A stretch of DNA of 64,000 nt from Dryococelus australis (lineage: Eukaryota > Arthropoda > Insecta > Phasmatodea > Phasmatidae). Below are positions 45,117-62,974 of this stretch, piece by piece; position 1 is the first letter of the stretch, and each line of letters begins with the position of its first letter. The stretch spans positions 45,122,556 to 45,186,555 of the forward strand of contig CM057006.1 in the NCBI GenBank assembly GCA_029891345.1. The letters run 5' to 3'. The position numbers were made by a program, and so were the translations under genes. The notes under the pieces are model-generated. The model worked only from the letters and a program-made list of their open reading frames with translations. It was not told the DNA's origin and ran no database searches.

Positions 45117-48100
45117 CTGAAAAGATAAATCCCTGGACACATTTCCTTTGTGCATCACATGCAGTGACCACATGTCACTGCTGTAGATTATCACTTCCTA
45201 TCTATATTTTTTGGCAGTTTGCAGGGTCATTTAGTGTTCATTAATTTTCATTAGTCTTTCGTGCCAGTTGTTTGTAGTCTTTCTTTGTATGTTATTTGTA
45301 CAGCGTAGTGTGCAGCTCTTGCTCTTGTCTGGTTTATTGTGAAGGCGTAAAATTTTTTAACTTCATTACACTTTGTGATGACTTAAGATTTCACGACCCG
45401 CAGAATGCACAATGGTGTTGTGCTTCTGGACTGATGCATCTCTCCCAGCAGTGGGGGACAAGTCGGGTCTAAGTGTGTTGCTACGTTTCCCACTCCTTGG
45501 CGATGGCTCTCCGCCCTTGCTACCTTTTTCCTCATCTTGCGTCCTCAGAGGTGGTGTGCAAACAGTATAAAGATAATCAGATTGTTTCCAGAAATTGTTT
45601 GATTCTCAATATTACTCAGATTGAATACATTGAACATATTTTTAAAATGATACTTTGTAATAGACGAGCTTTTTTTGTTGTATTACACACTACACACTGT
45701 TCAGATTCACCTTCAAGTGTTAGTTGGTCATGTTGTATATGAAGTGCAGAGCAAGTTGGGTGTAGCATGAAATGTCTTTAGTTTGTTTTCAGATTTTCAT
45801 CCTTTTAAGGTAAATGTATCCCTGATTGAGCAAATTAAATTTTTTTATTTAAAGTGGTACAATAGCAAATCAAAAATGTAGTTATGTAAATGAACAGTGG
45901 CCAAGAAATAATTAACATCAGCTTGGTGCTAAAATATTAATGTATCAACTAAAAGTTAATGTATAAGCAAAACAGAACAAACAGTTGAAATGTTGATCAG
46001 AAGAAGTTGGAAGCAGAGCAGACTAGAAATGTTGATGCAGTCTTGATTCGTGGAGTACTGAGAACTGAATGTGACCAAATAGTTGATGTCGAATGTTGGT
46101 TGACTGGTATAACTGTTTCGTAGAAATTGAAAGGTTTTTGTGTGTTAATATATAATGGTTGGGTTTGTTTGCCAATTTGTTAAAACTGATGTCTTGCATA
46201 CTTTTTTTCTGTGCAACTTGATAAACAATGAAGCAGAGCTTCTGCGTTCTCACAATTTATGCACAATTACACACTTGACTTGCATATTTAAAACCTATGA
46301 ACCAAATTTTACTCTTATTTTTTTCGTTTTGTGTCGGTCATAAATTATACCTACATGGTATCACACATGGATGCCACATGTGCCAACTTTTTTGATTATT
46401 CTGAAATTTTTACAGAAAACACGCTGATCCTGTGTTTTTTTAAAGTTCCGAACATTTCAAAATTTGCAGTGCTGTGTAAGTCACGTGTATAAAAATTGGT
46501 TTATAAATCCCATTAAGTATGACGTGTTCCGTATTTTTGAACACCGAATCTTGTACTACAAAATAAAGTAAGGTGAATGCGGTTTTGCAAACTACCATAC
46601 TGTAATTCTGGCTGGTACATACCATTTTTATACCTACAGAATGCAGTTTTTTTTTACACTTAAGATGAGAGCATTTGAGCATATGCGATGATAGCAGAGT
46701 TACCAATGTTATACCAAAACAGTGTATTCAATCTGTTTAGTGTCACCACTGTATTTTCGAGTGAAAATAAAAGGACTTCTAAATTGATAGTATTGTTATT
46801 AAATAACATTATTAAAACAACTGTTGTGAAGTGAAAATATTGCTACCCTAAGTTTTGTTTCTGAGTTTATTTTACTCCAAATATGTACATAGGCATATTC
46901 TGGCATGTGTTTAGATAGGCAGCATTTCTAAAACACTTGATTGTTTAAAAAACCTAGGTTGACTGATTCTGTTAAATCATTTTGACAAATCTTATTGCTC
47001 CCACACAGCAATATTGAGTGGAGTGAGCATGGATATTATGTTAGTGTCATTAAGGAAAGTGTATAATTTAATTTAGGATGTCAGTGAATACTAAAACCGT
47101 TAAGATTTCTTTATTTCAAAGTATTTCTTAATGATTTTAGTGCAATAAATGTTACAGTGAAAACAGTCCTACTGATAAAAAGCTTCAGAGGGGATCGTAG
47201 GCATTAATTATAAACTTCTAAGAAAATTTCTATCCCATCATAACAAGAATCAAATTATAAGATCTTTGTTTCCATTTATGTTGATTGCCTAAATGGGCAC
47301 AATCGTCTCAAATGTCACTAGGTGTATTTTTATGTATGGATTGGTATTTTGTTGGTTGCAAGTCTTTTCAGCAGACATTTGTGTTGACAAAACTGAGAAA
47401 TGGAAGTGGAACAAACAAGAAGTGGCTTACGTTGGGATGCTGTTTAAAAATATTGCTGTTACATTGTCTGTCAGAAATGGAATTGATAAGCATGTTATGT
47501 TTATATGAATAAACACATTAGTTGATATTTTTCAGCATGTCTTGCAGTAATTTAAACTGATTAATTTTAGACCTTATCTCATAGTGAGGTGATGTGATAA
47601 CCATGAATTTTACTATCACTTAAATAATGCCTGAAAATGGATAAAACATTATATAAAATGACAATACTTCTATACCTCCTGCTCAAGCCTCAAAACAAAT
47701 AGCAGGAAAATATAGCACGCCAAAGTTGTTTTCAGTATCCCCAGCATCTGATAATCTCATTACCATACTCTGATTACAGTAGTATAATATTGCATAACGA
47801 ACCAACTGTTGGCAGCATGTTAGAATACAGCACTGCAACACAAGTGCCAAAATACCAAGTTTGTTCGATACATAAACTGATTTGGCAGTGAAAGACTGCT
47901 TATGCAGTTACTATCATAATGGGTGTGGGGTTCTGACTTTGTTAAAGGTTGTCAACTATAAAAATTACTAGAATATAAACAAATTTTGTATTGAAAAAAT
48001 GTGATTTATGCTCGATTCAAATGCATATTTTCAGAAAAATATATACTGTAGTACTTAATATATGAGGATATTCTCTTGCAGTTTATTAAAATGTGTAAGC

Positions 48101-51059
48101 TTGGTCATTGAGAGATGAGACAAGAGATGAGATGTAAGAGTCAAACTGATGTGAAAAATTTAGAGCCTTGAAGTTCTGAAAGTTTTGTCTGTATTTACTT
48201 TTGTTTACAATAATTTGTCATTCAAATGCTTCTATTGATGTAATTTAGAGTGAGGCAACTTGTGTAAAATCCTGGGAATTTATTTTGAATCATAACTAAA
48301 AATATTATAAGTTTGTTATACCTGTAAGATTTAAGATGGGATTCACAACCTCAAAGTAGCTTACGTATGTATGAATAAAAGAACACTCCATAAATACATG
48401 CATGCATTCACACTAACACTTAGCATACATACGTAGAAAATAGGCAGAGTAGTTCAACTTTCAACTTCAACGTATGTACGGCTGAACTCTCAATCAGAAT
48501 GTCAGATTAAATATTATTTCAACTAAAACTATTCATGTAAAGACATAAATATACTAAATTATTCTTGCCCAACATTTTGAAATTGCACCATGCTTTGCAC
48601 AAAGCCTGCAAGAAAAGAAACACAATTTTTTGTTTGAATATCTGTCAACAGAAAACATACGTGCGTATGTACGTTACAAAGAGATTGTGAATCCACCTTT
48701 ATCCTGTATAGGTTTATTTGAGAGAACGCCAAGCACCTTAGGGCAATTACTGTATTATCTATGGTATCTTATATCTGCTACTTGGATAAGGTATATTGCG
48801 TATTTCAGCGATTATTGCCATTGGGTCATATAACTGCACTGCGATAAAAGCCAACACTAAGGTAGCTACATCTGGCTTTATAAATAATTGCATTCTTTCA
48901 CACTGTACGCTGCCAATATTATCTTATGGCAAGTATGATTGTCATTACCCACCATTTCTTGACTAAAGGATCATGAATGTTGACATGCACAGCAGTTACA
49001 GCTGTGGTGAGTATACATGCAAGTTTAGGGATGTTAATGGGGCATAAGGTAGTGTTTGCAGTTTTGGTTATTGTATCTGTGAAATTTCCCCCAAATTTCA
49101 GTATTCTACACAGCAGTGGGGATTTAGTGGTGAAATTGAAGTTTTAGGGGAGTGCAGCAAACTGGCCTAGATCCAGTAAGCAGAAAACATTTACAGAATT
49201 CAACATGTGGTGAAGTTAGGGAAGAGCTTCAGAGTTCTATATAGTCCTACCTGGAGCTGTTGTGGTTGAGGCGCACAAGCAAGGTAGCAATAAGGATTAA
49301 CCCATGTACCTTGCATCTACTTGCAAGGTTCCGAAATGGTGGGTATTGTTCCCATTGTTACCCTGCAGTTAAGGGACATAAAGCAATGACCCTATAATTT
49401 TATTACTGCAAAGTCTGTAGCAAAGTGCAATACATGTTGTGGCAAGGCAGTTTTTAGCTATGTTCGAGAGCTTGGAAATTGTGTTTTTAATGTGATTGGT
49501 CTTGAATGTAGGCTTGGTATCTCGTCTAAAGTGTTTTATTTTTTCGTAGATCAGCGCATATGATGCACCTAAAGAAGGTTTGTAAACAAAACTTGCATTG
49601 AACACACTGCTTCACAATTAAAGCTCAAGGTGCATAGTGTTCTTATGATTTTATCAGAATTGAGAAGTTCTCAGTTATTGTGTGTTTCATCAGGAGGTTA
49701 TTGTACTTGTACTATATGGATGAGTTGCATCCCATAAGCCTGAAATAGCTGCATAGAATGCTGTCTATTGTATACAGTGATGCCAAGTATGAACTCGGGA
49801 ACAATGACTGGCATCCAAATTTTGCTAACAGATTTCTGTGCATGTTAGGTTTCAATGACCTACGGGTATACAAACGGTTTTCTTATGCTTATTGTTCTCT
49901 TGTCTTTGGTCAATCAAGTACGAAAAAGTTCTCACAATCAGAATTACATTGCTCCTGTAGTGTACGTCTATGATTCGCGAGTAGCCACGTAAGATGAGCA
50001 AGATGTACATCATATAATGAAGAAAGTGGACCATAAACAATGAAGGGCATCTTGTGGAGTTGGACAGTTGTAAATGATGCTGTTTTTTGTGGCAGACCAG
50101 TGAATGTTGTGTGGGTTTGGCAAATGCCTTGCAAGAATTATTTGCAGGATTGTATTATTTCCTTTGTGATCAGAGCTGGTAGTTGTGGTATTGTAAATTA
50201 AACCGTTTTTTTGTCTGGGTCCACAAATGCCAAGAGTTTTGAAGCAGTAAGCAACGTGCAAGTGTAATAAATTTTTAATGGACAAACTGCAATGCTGAAA
50301 ACGAATTGGGACAGGACCACATTCTTGCCACAGTGCACACAGAGCTGAATAACAGGCAGCAAGCATCCCCCACCCCCAAAACCTTTTCAAACAAATAATT
50401 ATTGCACCTGTGAAGCTTTAAATTGATAAATTAGTCTCGAAACAGTTGACATCAAATAAGAATATATCAATCTGAATGCAGTTATGACTTTCTGCTTGCA
50501 GCTGGTGCCATAGTGTCACGGCTCACTCTGCCTGCTTCATTGTTTTCACACACCTGACACTTGCGGCAGCACTCTAAACTCTAGGCACGGAGACCTGTTG
50601 GGGCCTAAATAAGCTCGCTGGCCTGATCTAGAAAGTTCCCTGCACCCCTAGTCTGAGAGGCAAGTGCTATTGCCAGAAATTTCTTTCAAAGATAACCACA
50701 GAAATTCAATCCATTAAAGGTCAGGAGGGTAGAAGTTCTGGGTTATCTGGCGCACGGGGTGGCTTGCTTTTGTAAATCATTGCACACTTCTCCCCGCATT
50801 ACCACTATGCCCTTCTTTGCATACTGTTTTGCTGGCTTGAGTAGGATGGGGCAGGCATTGTAACAATGTTATTGAAGTATAAAAATATACTTCCTAAAAG
50901 TGGTTGTCAGAATGACTATCCCTGCTTACAGGCAGGAGTAACGTCTTTGTGTTTGCAGTATCCGATAATGGCGAGTTTTGTTGTTTCACTGCTTTTTTAC
51001 TTTGGAACAATTGAAGGTATTCAAAGGCAGAGGAACCTACTTTGTGGGCCAGCTCAACG

Positions 51060-53110
51060 CTATTACTGAAAAGCCCAATGGGAAATACACATTTGCCTAG
51101 ATCCATATTACCTAAATAAGACCATCACAAGACGTAGATTCCCTAGGCTCGATTTCGAAACTATGAAATGTGAATCAACAAATGCAAAAATGTTCTCTCC
51201 TTAAATGAAACTTCCACCTTTGGGGCAATCTCTTTATAAGATTAAGAGTTCCCTAGTGTTTATGTTTGACCTCTTTTGGCAGTTATTGATGGTGTAATTG
51301 CCTATGGGAATAAATGTGGCCAGCAATATATACCATTGTGAGATGTATAAGCACTTTGGGCACGTCACTAATTTAATTATTTGGGTTGATGACTTTCTCA
51401 TTTTTGGCTCTACTCAGGAGGAACATGATGCACTTTTGCAAGTCTTGGCTACTGTTAGGAAAGTTGGTTTAAAACTTTACAAAGATGAATGTGTACTCAA
51501 GTCAAATTCTTTAAAGTTTTTAGGACATATCTTTCCAGATAAATGTTTACTCCCTGACGTAGATTGTGTGTGTATCAAAAACACAAACCCTCTTGTATCT
51601 GTGAGCTATTTTGGTTATTTTACTAAGAATTTGTTAGCCCAAGCAAGTAACTTTAAAGAAGTATACTGTATGGGTATGGGACAAATGTTGCCATGATGAG
51701 TTTGATAATGTAAAGAAACTAGTCACCAATTGTCCAGCTCTAACCTAAAGGAGCAAAAATCATGCTCTGTGGATGCTTTAGTGGCAGTCTTCTTGCAAAA
51801 TAAAAAACCAGTTGCTTCTGCATCAACCACTTCAACCCTGCCTCAGTGTAACTACTCTCAAATTGAGAAAGAATTGCTTGGCGTAGTTTTTGGTTGCACA
51901 AAGTTTGATTATTACATATATTCCAAAGTTGATGTGGAAACAGACCACAAATCAGTAGTTTCCATTAATATAAAGTGTGTGTGAATTTCCACATTGGCTT
52001 CAAAGGATAATTCTTAAATTACAAAGACATAATTAAACTTCCATTATGCAACCAAGAATAAACATTTTACTGAAGTGGAATGATATTTGAAAACGAACAT
52101 AAATTTGGTTATTGATTTAGATTTATTGGACGTAAAACTAAAGTTGATAGTGAATGAAACTATTAAAGATGAGACTGTACAAATATTTATTCATTATTGT
52201 CAACAGGGTTGGCTGTATGAAATCTGCTTGGTGGAGGCTGCTCAGCCTTTCTACAAAGGCAGAAATTGAAAATCCAATTTCCTCACACAGTAAAAGAGAG
52301 ACTGATTGTACTTAGTCTTAAGACACAAATACTTTAAAGATAATTCATGAGGGACATGTGGGGAATTGATAATGTTATCTTGCTATGGATACTGTGTTTT
52401 TTCCAGGCATCAATAATGCTATCTGTGTTGGTGAATAACTGACAAGTTTGTCACAGATATAAAAGTACTGGCAAAGATTCCTTTGATTCTGTACTGTCGG
52501 CAGTCACCCCCTGGGGAAAAATAGGGTTTTCATTCTATATAAAGGCCAGGTCTTCTTTAATGGTGATTGACTACTACTCTAAATTTTAAGATTGTCTAAT
52601 GGTTACTAATGTTGAAATTACTAGACATTTAAAAACAATTATTGCCAGATTTGGTATTCCACTAGCTGTTAGTGGGTTACCATTTAATAGCAATGATTTA
52701 TTTTGATTTAAAAAAAAAACTAGAATGTCAATCACATTATTACAGCCCTTTTGTCTTGATTGAATGGTTTTGCTGAAAGGAGTATTGCTACTTAAAAAAA
52801 ATTATTGAAATATGCTGAAGATCAAACTGATTCTAATCTTGTCCTATTAAATTATAGGAACACCCCTAAAGAAAAATTCATATCTCCTGCTGAATTCTCA
52901 ATGTCCAGCATTTCGAGAACCAAATTACCTAGTTCTTCTACAAAATTAAAACCTGAGGTTGTTGGATTAGAGTAACATCTGGTGCTTGAATATCAATTAC
53001 AAATGGAAAATTATTATGATGGGAATGCGAAGCCCTTGGCTCCCTCAAAGTGTGTGACAAAGATTAATTTCAAAAGAACCCTGAGTCGTCTTGGGAAAAG
53101 ATGAGACGTG
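51060..53110 (+). pseudogene. Ty3/gypsy-type retroelement pol remnant
   Basis: Parts of reverse transcriptase, RNase H and integrase occur in the usual order on the + strand, in several frames. A KPNG block near 51070 is followed by an LDPYYLN-like block. The RT core has IWVDDFLIFG near 51390. An RNase H segment has EKELLGVVFGCTKF and VETDHKS at 51850-51950. Integrase traces include an HEGHVG zinc-finger piece near 52350, YYSKF near 52575 and NGFAER near 52763. Stops and frameshifts are numerous; gag, protease and LTRs are not recognised. It lies in the sense direction inside a par-1 intron and is plainly inactive. Confidence 0.85.
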
Positions 53111-53819
53111 TGAACAGGCAGCAAGGATACAGGTTGGTCTGCTTTTGTGGAAGGATTGAGAGTTTTTGGACAGTATGTACATGTTCTTTTCCGGGCAGTG
53201 GATATGGTAAAATAATCCTTTTAAGGAAACACTTATAAGAAATCATTTTGTAAACAAATGGATTTGCCTTCTGAACCAGCTGCTGGTGTGTTTGTTTGGT
53301 GAACTTCATTTAAATTCTTTCAGTTAGCTGCTAAATCCGAACTTGTAATTTGCATTCATATGTTATGTATATAACTTTATGAATGTAATGTCTTGTACCA
53401 TTTTAAGGAATAGAAAAAGTAATACCTATATGCTATAAAACATGAGATGCTAGTCATAAGTTTCCTTTCTCCTTGCAGGGAAATCCAAATTTCTTGTCAG
53501 TATTTTCGGGATGTATTTCTGTACTTGTACTAAGCAGTCTCATTATTGTTAATCTATTGTAACCTTATCACAGATACTTGCTACAATAATGCATTTTATG
53601 TGGTAGAAAGATTTTGTGAATTCAAGTTTATCTTTGTCTAAAATTATTAATCTTTGACTGTAGAATTTAATTTACTATAAATGTTTTATCATTTGGGCAT
53701 TACACTATCATGTAATAAAATGTCACTAATTTGGAAAACTTATTGCTCGATGTATAGTCTGTGTTAATGTACAGTTAATTTAACGATGAATGTTGTGATT
53801 ATAAATTTTGTGCTTTCAG

Positions 53820-53873
53820 GTTGCAATAAAAATTATAGACAAAACTCAACTTAACCCTGGTAGCCTACAAAAG
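53820..53873 (+). CDS. par-1: par-1 exon: beta-3 strand with the catalytic lysine
   Basis: This 54-nt exon of 18 codons (VAIKIIDKTQLNPGSLQK) is phase 0 at both ends. The acceptor is tgctttcag and the donor AAG|gtaaga. It carries the VAIK motif, whose lysine contacts ATP phosphates, and joins the preceding exon as GKE-VAIK exactly as in MARK kinases. The exon is too short to be found by length alone. The match to the conserved MARK segment and the splice phase make it secure. It follows a 10.7-kb intron that contains a decayed gypsy-type element. Confidence 0.95.
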
Positions 53874-56800
53874 GTAAGAATTTTCTTTTATAATTGTGGG
53901 TTGTGACAGAAGTTTTTCAAATAAATAAATAAATAAATAAATAAATAAATTATATATATATATATATGACACACACACACCTTGCTTTAAAAGTAAATAT
54001 TGGTTAGCTTGAAATACTTAAACATCAAATTCTTTCTAAATTGAATTATGCGTTGTCTGATGTGTTCGTAATATTAATTACATATTCTGTTAATTGCACT
54101 GATGTATTCCCAATTTTTGCATTGAAGTGTGGCAAATCTTTCGTTTATTGATATATTAGTTAAAAGTGAATTCCTTTCCACATTTGGCAACAAAACAAAA
54201 GTTATACTGTTAAAATTGTTTGTAATAAGTGAACTACATACTGAAGTTCCTATTTTAATTGGGAAACTTTTATGGACACTACCACCACCATTTTACTATT
54301 CAAAGTTAAATTAAATCTGCTGAAATTATTTTACAGCTGTAAAATGATGAATGTGTGCAAGGAGAAGTATTTATTTAATTAATGAAATTATCTGCTGTTA
54401 AACTGGGAAAAATTTATAGGAATTGTTTTTAGTGATAGTGACATGGCTTAGCAAGAAACATTATCAAATAAAACTGTACAGTTTTAAATGATCAATTTTC
54501 TTAAATGCTTAAGTCTTTTCAACTCACTACTATTAGACTATATACTTAATTTTTCAATTTTCCAAAAATCGTGGACATGAATGCATGCCATTCTGTGTAT
54601 AGAACATAATGCGGTGGTTGGACTTATTGGTGCCCTAGTACAAAAAAAATTAAATACATGGTGGTATAGGAACATTTGATATGTCAGTGTAGGGCAATCT
54701 TGAAGATTAGTACGGAATGTGTTCAATATTACTGGAAGATATATTGCCACTCTCGGTAGTGAAATGTACTGTTCTTGCTGTATTGGAGTTTGATATGCCT
54801 TTGCAATAGCAATTAACAAAGGTGAGCTACTACCACCAGTAAATTACTTAATTATTAAAATTAATGTAGGGGGTAGTTTGCTAAATTCGAGAGAGATTAA
54901 AATTATTAAAGGTAATTGTAAGCCCATTCTCTAGGAAGGCATAGCCTTCAGTACAAATAAAAAGATGAAAATTAATCTGCATGCACATACATAGAGTTAC
55001 GTAATATGATTGATGGTGACTTGAAACGTCAAAATGGTTCCATTGCACTTCACTTTCTCTTGTCCCATTGTTCTTCATGTGTAATGCCATTCTGGAGTTT
55101 TAAGTTCAATATTAGTTTTGTCATATTGGTAAGGTAAAGCAATCTCATCCTCAGTTTTTGGTGCAGAACAGTGTTGGATGTCTAGAAAAGAAATCCTGGT
55201 ACATCCATGTAATTGTGTAAATTTACATGTCAGGAAGTAGGTATGCAGATTGTGTTCATTTTGGATTTTGCTAGCTATTTTGTAGTTATAAATTCTTTGT
55301 CAACAAACGTGTTAAGCACAAATACTGGAAGAACTGGTTGAATGTTATGCTGCAACGTAAGTTTCAGGTAAGCCTTAAATGGTTATGATTACTAGGCTAT
55401 GTGGAGTGCGTCTGTATGAAGTATTGACACATGGTTAAGGTAGCTATACTTATTTTTTAATACTGGTTTTTCTTTTAACATTAACTTAGCCAATTAGTGA
55501 ACAAACATGCATTTCAGCGAGAGACTTGCATACAAACTGCAGGTGGGGAAATATATAGTGCTAGTTACGATAGTATAATGGCCTTCTACCCTTAACAGTA
55601 ACAGTATTACAAGTAAATATTTGTAAATTAGTTTCGTAAAAACGTGATTGGTAGGTCAGTGTGAGCCCAAAAAAGGTGAATAAATAGTAATTCAGTAATT
55701 TTGAAGTAGTTTAACTGTACTTTCTGTATTGCTTTAAATATTTAATCTATGAAAGTATGTTGTTCAGTGCTGTTTTTTTGTGTGAAATGCTGGTTGTTGT
55801 TGTCATGTTGCAGAATCACTTTGAAGATAATCTTTTATGATTGTCCTTCAAATGAGTTGCAAAATTGTTTAATCTACGTAATACACAATTGGAAAATAAT
55901 ATAGGAAAAGCTAACACAGATTTAACATTCAGGATACATATGTGTACACAGCTCGTAAACTCAACACAGTTAAATTATGACCACCATAGCAATTTCTCCT
56001 CGGACCATGGCAGACAGTCTTTGAAAGATATGGGATATATTGCAAACACTTAATGTAGCATGTTTGGCTTTAAGAAGAGTTGTCTATTAAATTATAAATC
56101 GTTAAAATCAATTTATTACATTTTTATTCTATCATCTCATATGGCATAATTTATTTTTTTTTGGGGAAATTCTACAGATGGTATTAAGGTTTTTAAATTA
56201 CATAAAATGGTTTTGAGAATAATAGGAATAGATGTATGTGAATCTTGTAGGAAATTTTCTAAACAGGATATTTAAATTTTTTATTGTCTGTACATGTATT
56301 CTCTATGTTATGTGTGAGGTAATCCAGAAACCTTCACTTTTAATTTAAATATTCACAATTATGACATGAGGGGAATAAATAGCTTGCGTGTACCATCAAC
56401 TTGTTTGTAAGCATTCCAGAAAGGGGTCCTGTATTCAGCATCATGTATATTTAATAAGCTGCCTAGTAGTAAAAGTTCTTATCACTATAATTTACAACTA
56501 TTTTAAAAATGTAAAAATATTCTATATGGAAGAAACTTTCTATTCTTTGGAGTAGTTTATGGACCAAGATAAAGCAATTTTATAGATTGTGTAGTGCGGT
56601 GCTTTTTATTTATGTTTTTGGAATTATTGTAATTATTATTTTTTGTTTATTTATTGCGTGTTTGCAATTTTTATTGTATCCATTTGGTAATTGTAAATAT
56701 GTATAATTATATCTTGACTTGTTTCATAGCCCTGTAGCTTGGACAGTGGTCTCAATAGATGAAAACAAATAAATTTAAAAAATTTCATACTTGCATGGAA

Positions 56801-57221
56801 GAATTCTTTGAGGACAACATAGTATTTCAGGCAATACTGAAAATTTATATAATATGTTGTAAATTATTGTTGTGTTTTCTAAATACTGTAACTAGAAATG
56901 TAAAACTTTTTTTTTCTTGTTTTAAGGTTAAACTTTATAAACTTAAGAGATCAAACATCCACAATTTAAAAGGTTTCAGGTTTTTGTGGCCTTTTGCATG
57001 TGTACCAACAGCAGCTGTCTTCAGAAAATGAAAACAGGACTTCACATAAATAGTTTAAATGCATTCAATTAATTGTATTGAATTGTTTTGTTGAAGTTGG
57101 ACTTTGCAACAGGCAAACATGCATTATGAGACTTGTGTAAATACCTGCATTTGATTCTGTGTAATTTTAAACAAACAGGTGATATATAGAAATTTTTTAA
57201 TCAGATTCAATTCTGTTTCAG
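53874..57221 (+). other. par-1: par-1 intron (3.3 kb)
   Basis: GT-AG, phase 0. AT-rich; contains the microsatellite at 53919-53980. No other feature. Confidence 0.85.
53919..53980. repeat. compound (AAAT)n(TA)n(AC)n microsatellite
   Basis: Eight or so AAAT units, then TA units, then AC units, starting 46 bp after a par-1 donor site. Confidence 0.95.
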
Positions 57222-57270
57222 CTTTTTAGAGAAGTTAGGATAATGAAAATGTTGGACCATCCAAATATAG
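57222..57270 (+). CDS. par-1: par-1 exon: alpha-C helix
   Basis: This 49-nt exon encodes LFREVRIMKMLDHPNI and leaves one base of a split valine codon (phase 1). The acceptor is tctgtttcag and the donor is atag|gtaagt. The Glu of REVRIMK is the alpha-C glutamate that pairs with the VAIK lysine. The split GTG codon is completed by the first two bases of the next exon. Match to the MARK family is nearly complete, with no frameshift or stop. Confidence 0.95.
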
Positions 57271-57841
57271 GTAAGTTTCATTGCTGTAAATTATTTACTG
57301 TAGTAGTTTAACCTTTATTTAGTTAACCAAATTTTGTTTTAGGTTAAGAAAATTATTTTGGTTTGGAGTGCATTGTTTCAAAATGGGATATAATTTTGTC
57401 TGTAGAGCTCTTAAATGAATGCGTACATGGTACTGTACAAGTAATTATTTTTAGAGTGCTGAAGTGAGAGTACGGATTTTCGGATTCCAGTGTTATTTTC
57501 TCCTATGTTTATTCTGGCAACAATAAAAATTTTGCTCCCATACTTCATTTAGAAAGGTGAAAATTTCAACCTAAAATTTCTAGGTAACAAAGGGAATAAT
57601 ATTTTTTACTTGCCGTTATATATTGTAATTTGTAATGCATTCATAAAATTGTAGGGCAAACTGCTAAATTAATTAAACTGTTTTCACAACAGCGTAAGTT
57701 ATTAAGTATGCTATAAAATAAGGTTTGGAAAACTGTGGAAGGAATATATTACTGGACCAATCAGAATGTTAATTGTTAAAGATGATTGATTGGCAGCGGT
57801 AAATTATTTTAATGTAACTGAGTAAGTGAAGAGATTTGGAT

Positions 57842-58056
57842 GGCTTTTAACAGAGAGGTCTTGAGCGCCAATGAGGGTGATTGAGGTATGGAGCAACGCC
57901 GGAATGAATTGGCAGGGGAAATGGGAGATACTCGAACTGCCTACCAGCAGCATTGTCGCACAATTCCCACACGTAAAAATCCTAGTGTGACCCGGCTGGG
58001 AATTGAACCTAGTTCACCTTGATGGGAGGCGAGCAGGCCAACTGCTCAGCCACCTT
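57842..58056 (-). repeat. tRNA-derived SINE, family S1, reversed
   Basis: On the minus strand the A box is ggtggctgagcagttggcct and the B box ggttcaattcccagc. The body holds gtgtgggaattgtgcgacaa, tgctgctggtaggc and ggcgttgctccatacctc. It is a good match to the copy at 43441. Confidence 0.8.
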
Positions 58057-58261
58057 AATGTAACTAATATTTCAATGCCAACATTAACTGTACTGTAAAA
58101 AAATTTTTAGTACACTTCCTAAACTGTAATGGAAGTTTCTAACCTAAACAGTGTCTGGAAATCCACATGTAGGAATGTTGCTTGTCACAATTATCCACAA
58201 TAGGGAACGTTACAATGCATTGGACTCCTTCCTGTGAAATGCAGAAATGCCAAAATTATAG

Positions 58262-62917
<4,656 letters not shown>

Positions 62918-62974
62918 ATTGTGTCGGCTGTTCAGTATTGTCACCAAAAGAAAATCATTCACAGAGATCTAAAG
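62918..62974 (+). CDS. par-1: par-1 exon: catalytic HRD motif
   Basis: This 57-nt exon of 19 codons encodes IVSAVQYCHQKKIIHRDLK, phase 0 at both ends. The acceptor is tttcattgtag and the donor AAG|gtaagt. HRDLK contains the catalytic-base aspartate and the transition-state lysine. In MARK kinases the next residues (AENLLLD, then DFG) begin a new exon. I looked for that segment in the remaining 1 kb and did not find it, so the gene continues past the window. Confidence 0.95.

Larger units (their letters stand above)
43113..53819 (+). other. par-1: par-1 intron (10.7 kb) with nested repeats
   Basis: GT-AG intron between phase-0 codons. It contains SINE S1 (43441), a G run (43934-43949), a decayed coding fragment on the minus strand (44894-45116) and a gypsy-type pol remnant (51060-53110). 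The rest is AT-rich and CpG-poor; I see nothing else gene-like. The minus-strand frame at 50010-50390 is of unknown origin. Confidence 0.85.

Noticed and set aside
50010..50390. 126-residue minus-strand frame in the par-1 intron
   Set aside because: I recognise no domain, and neither splice sites nor start context support it. Kept only as an unexplained open frame.
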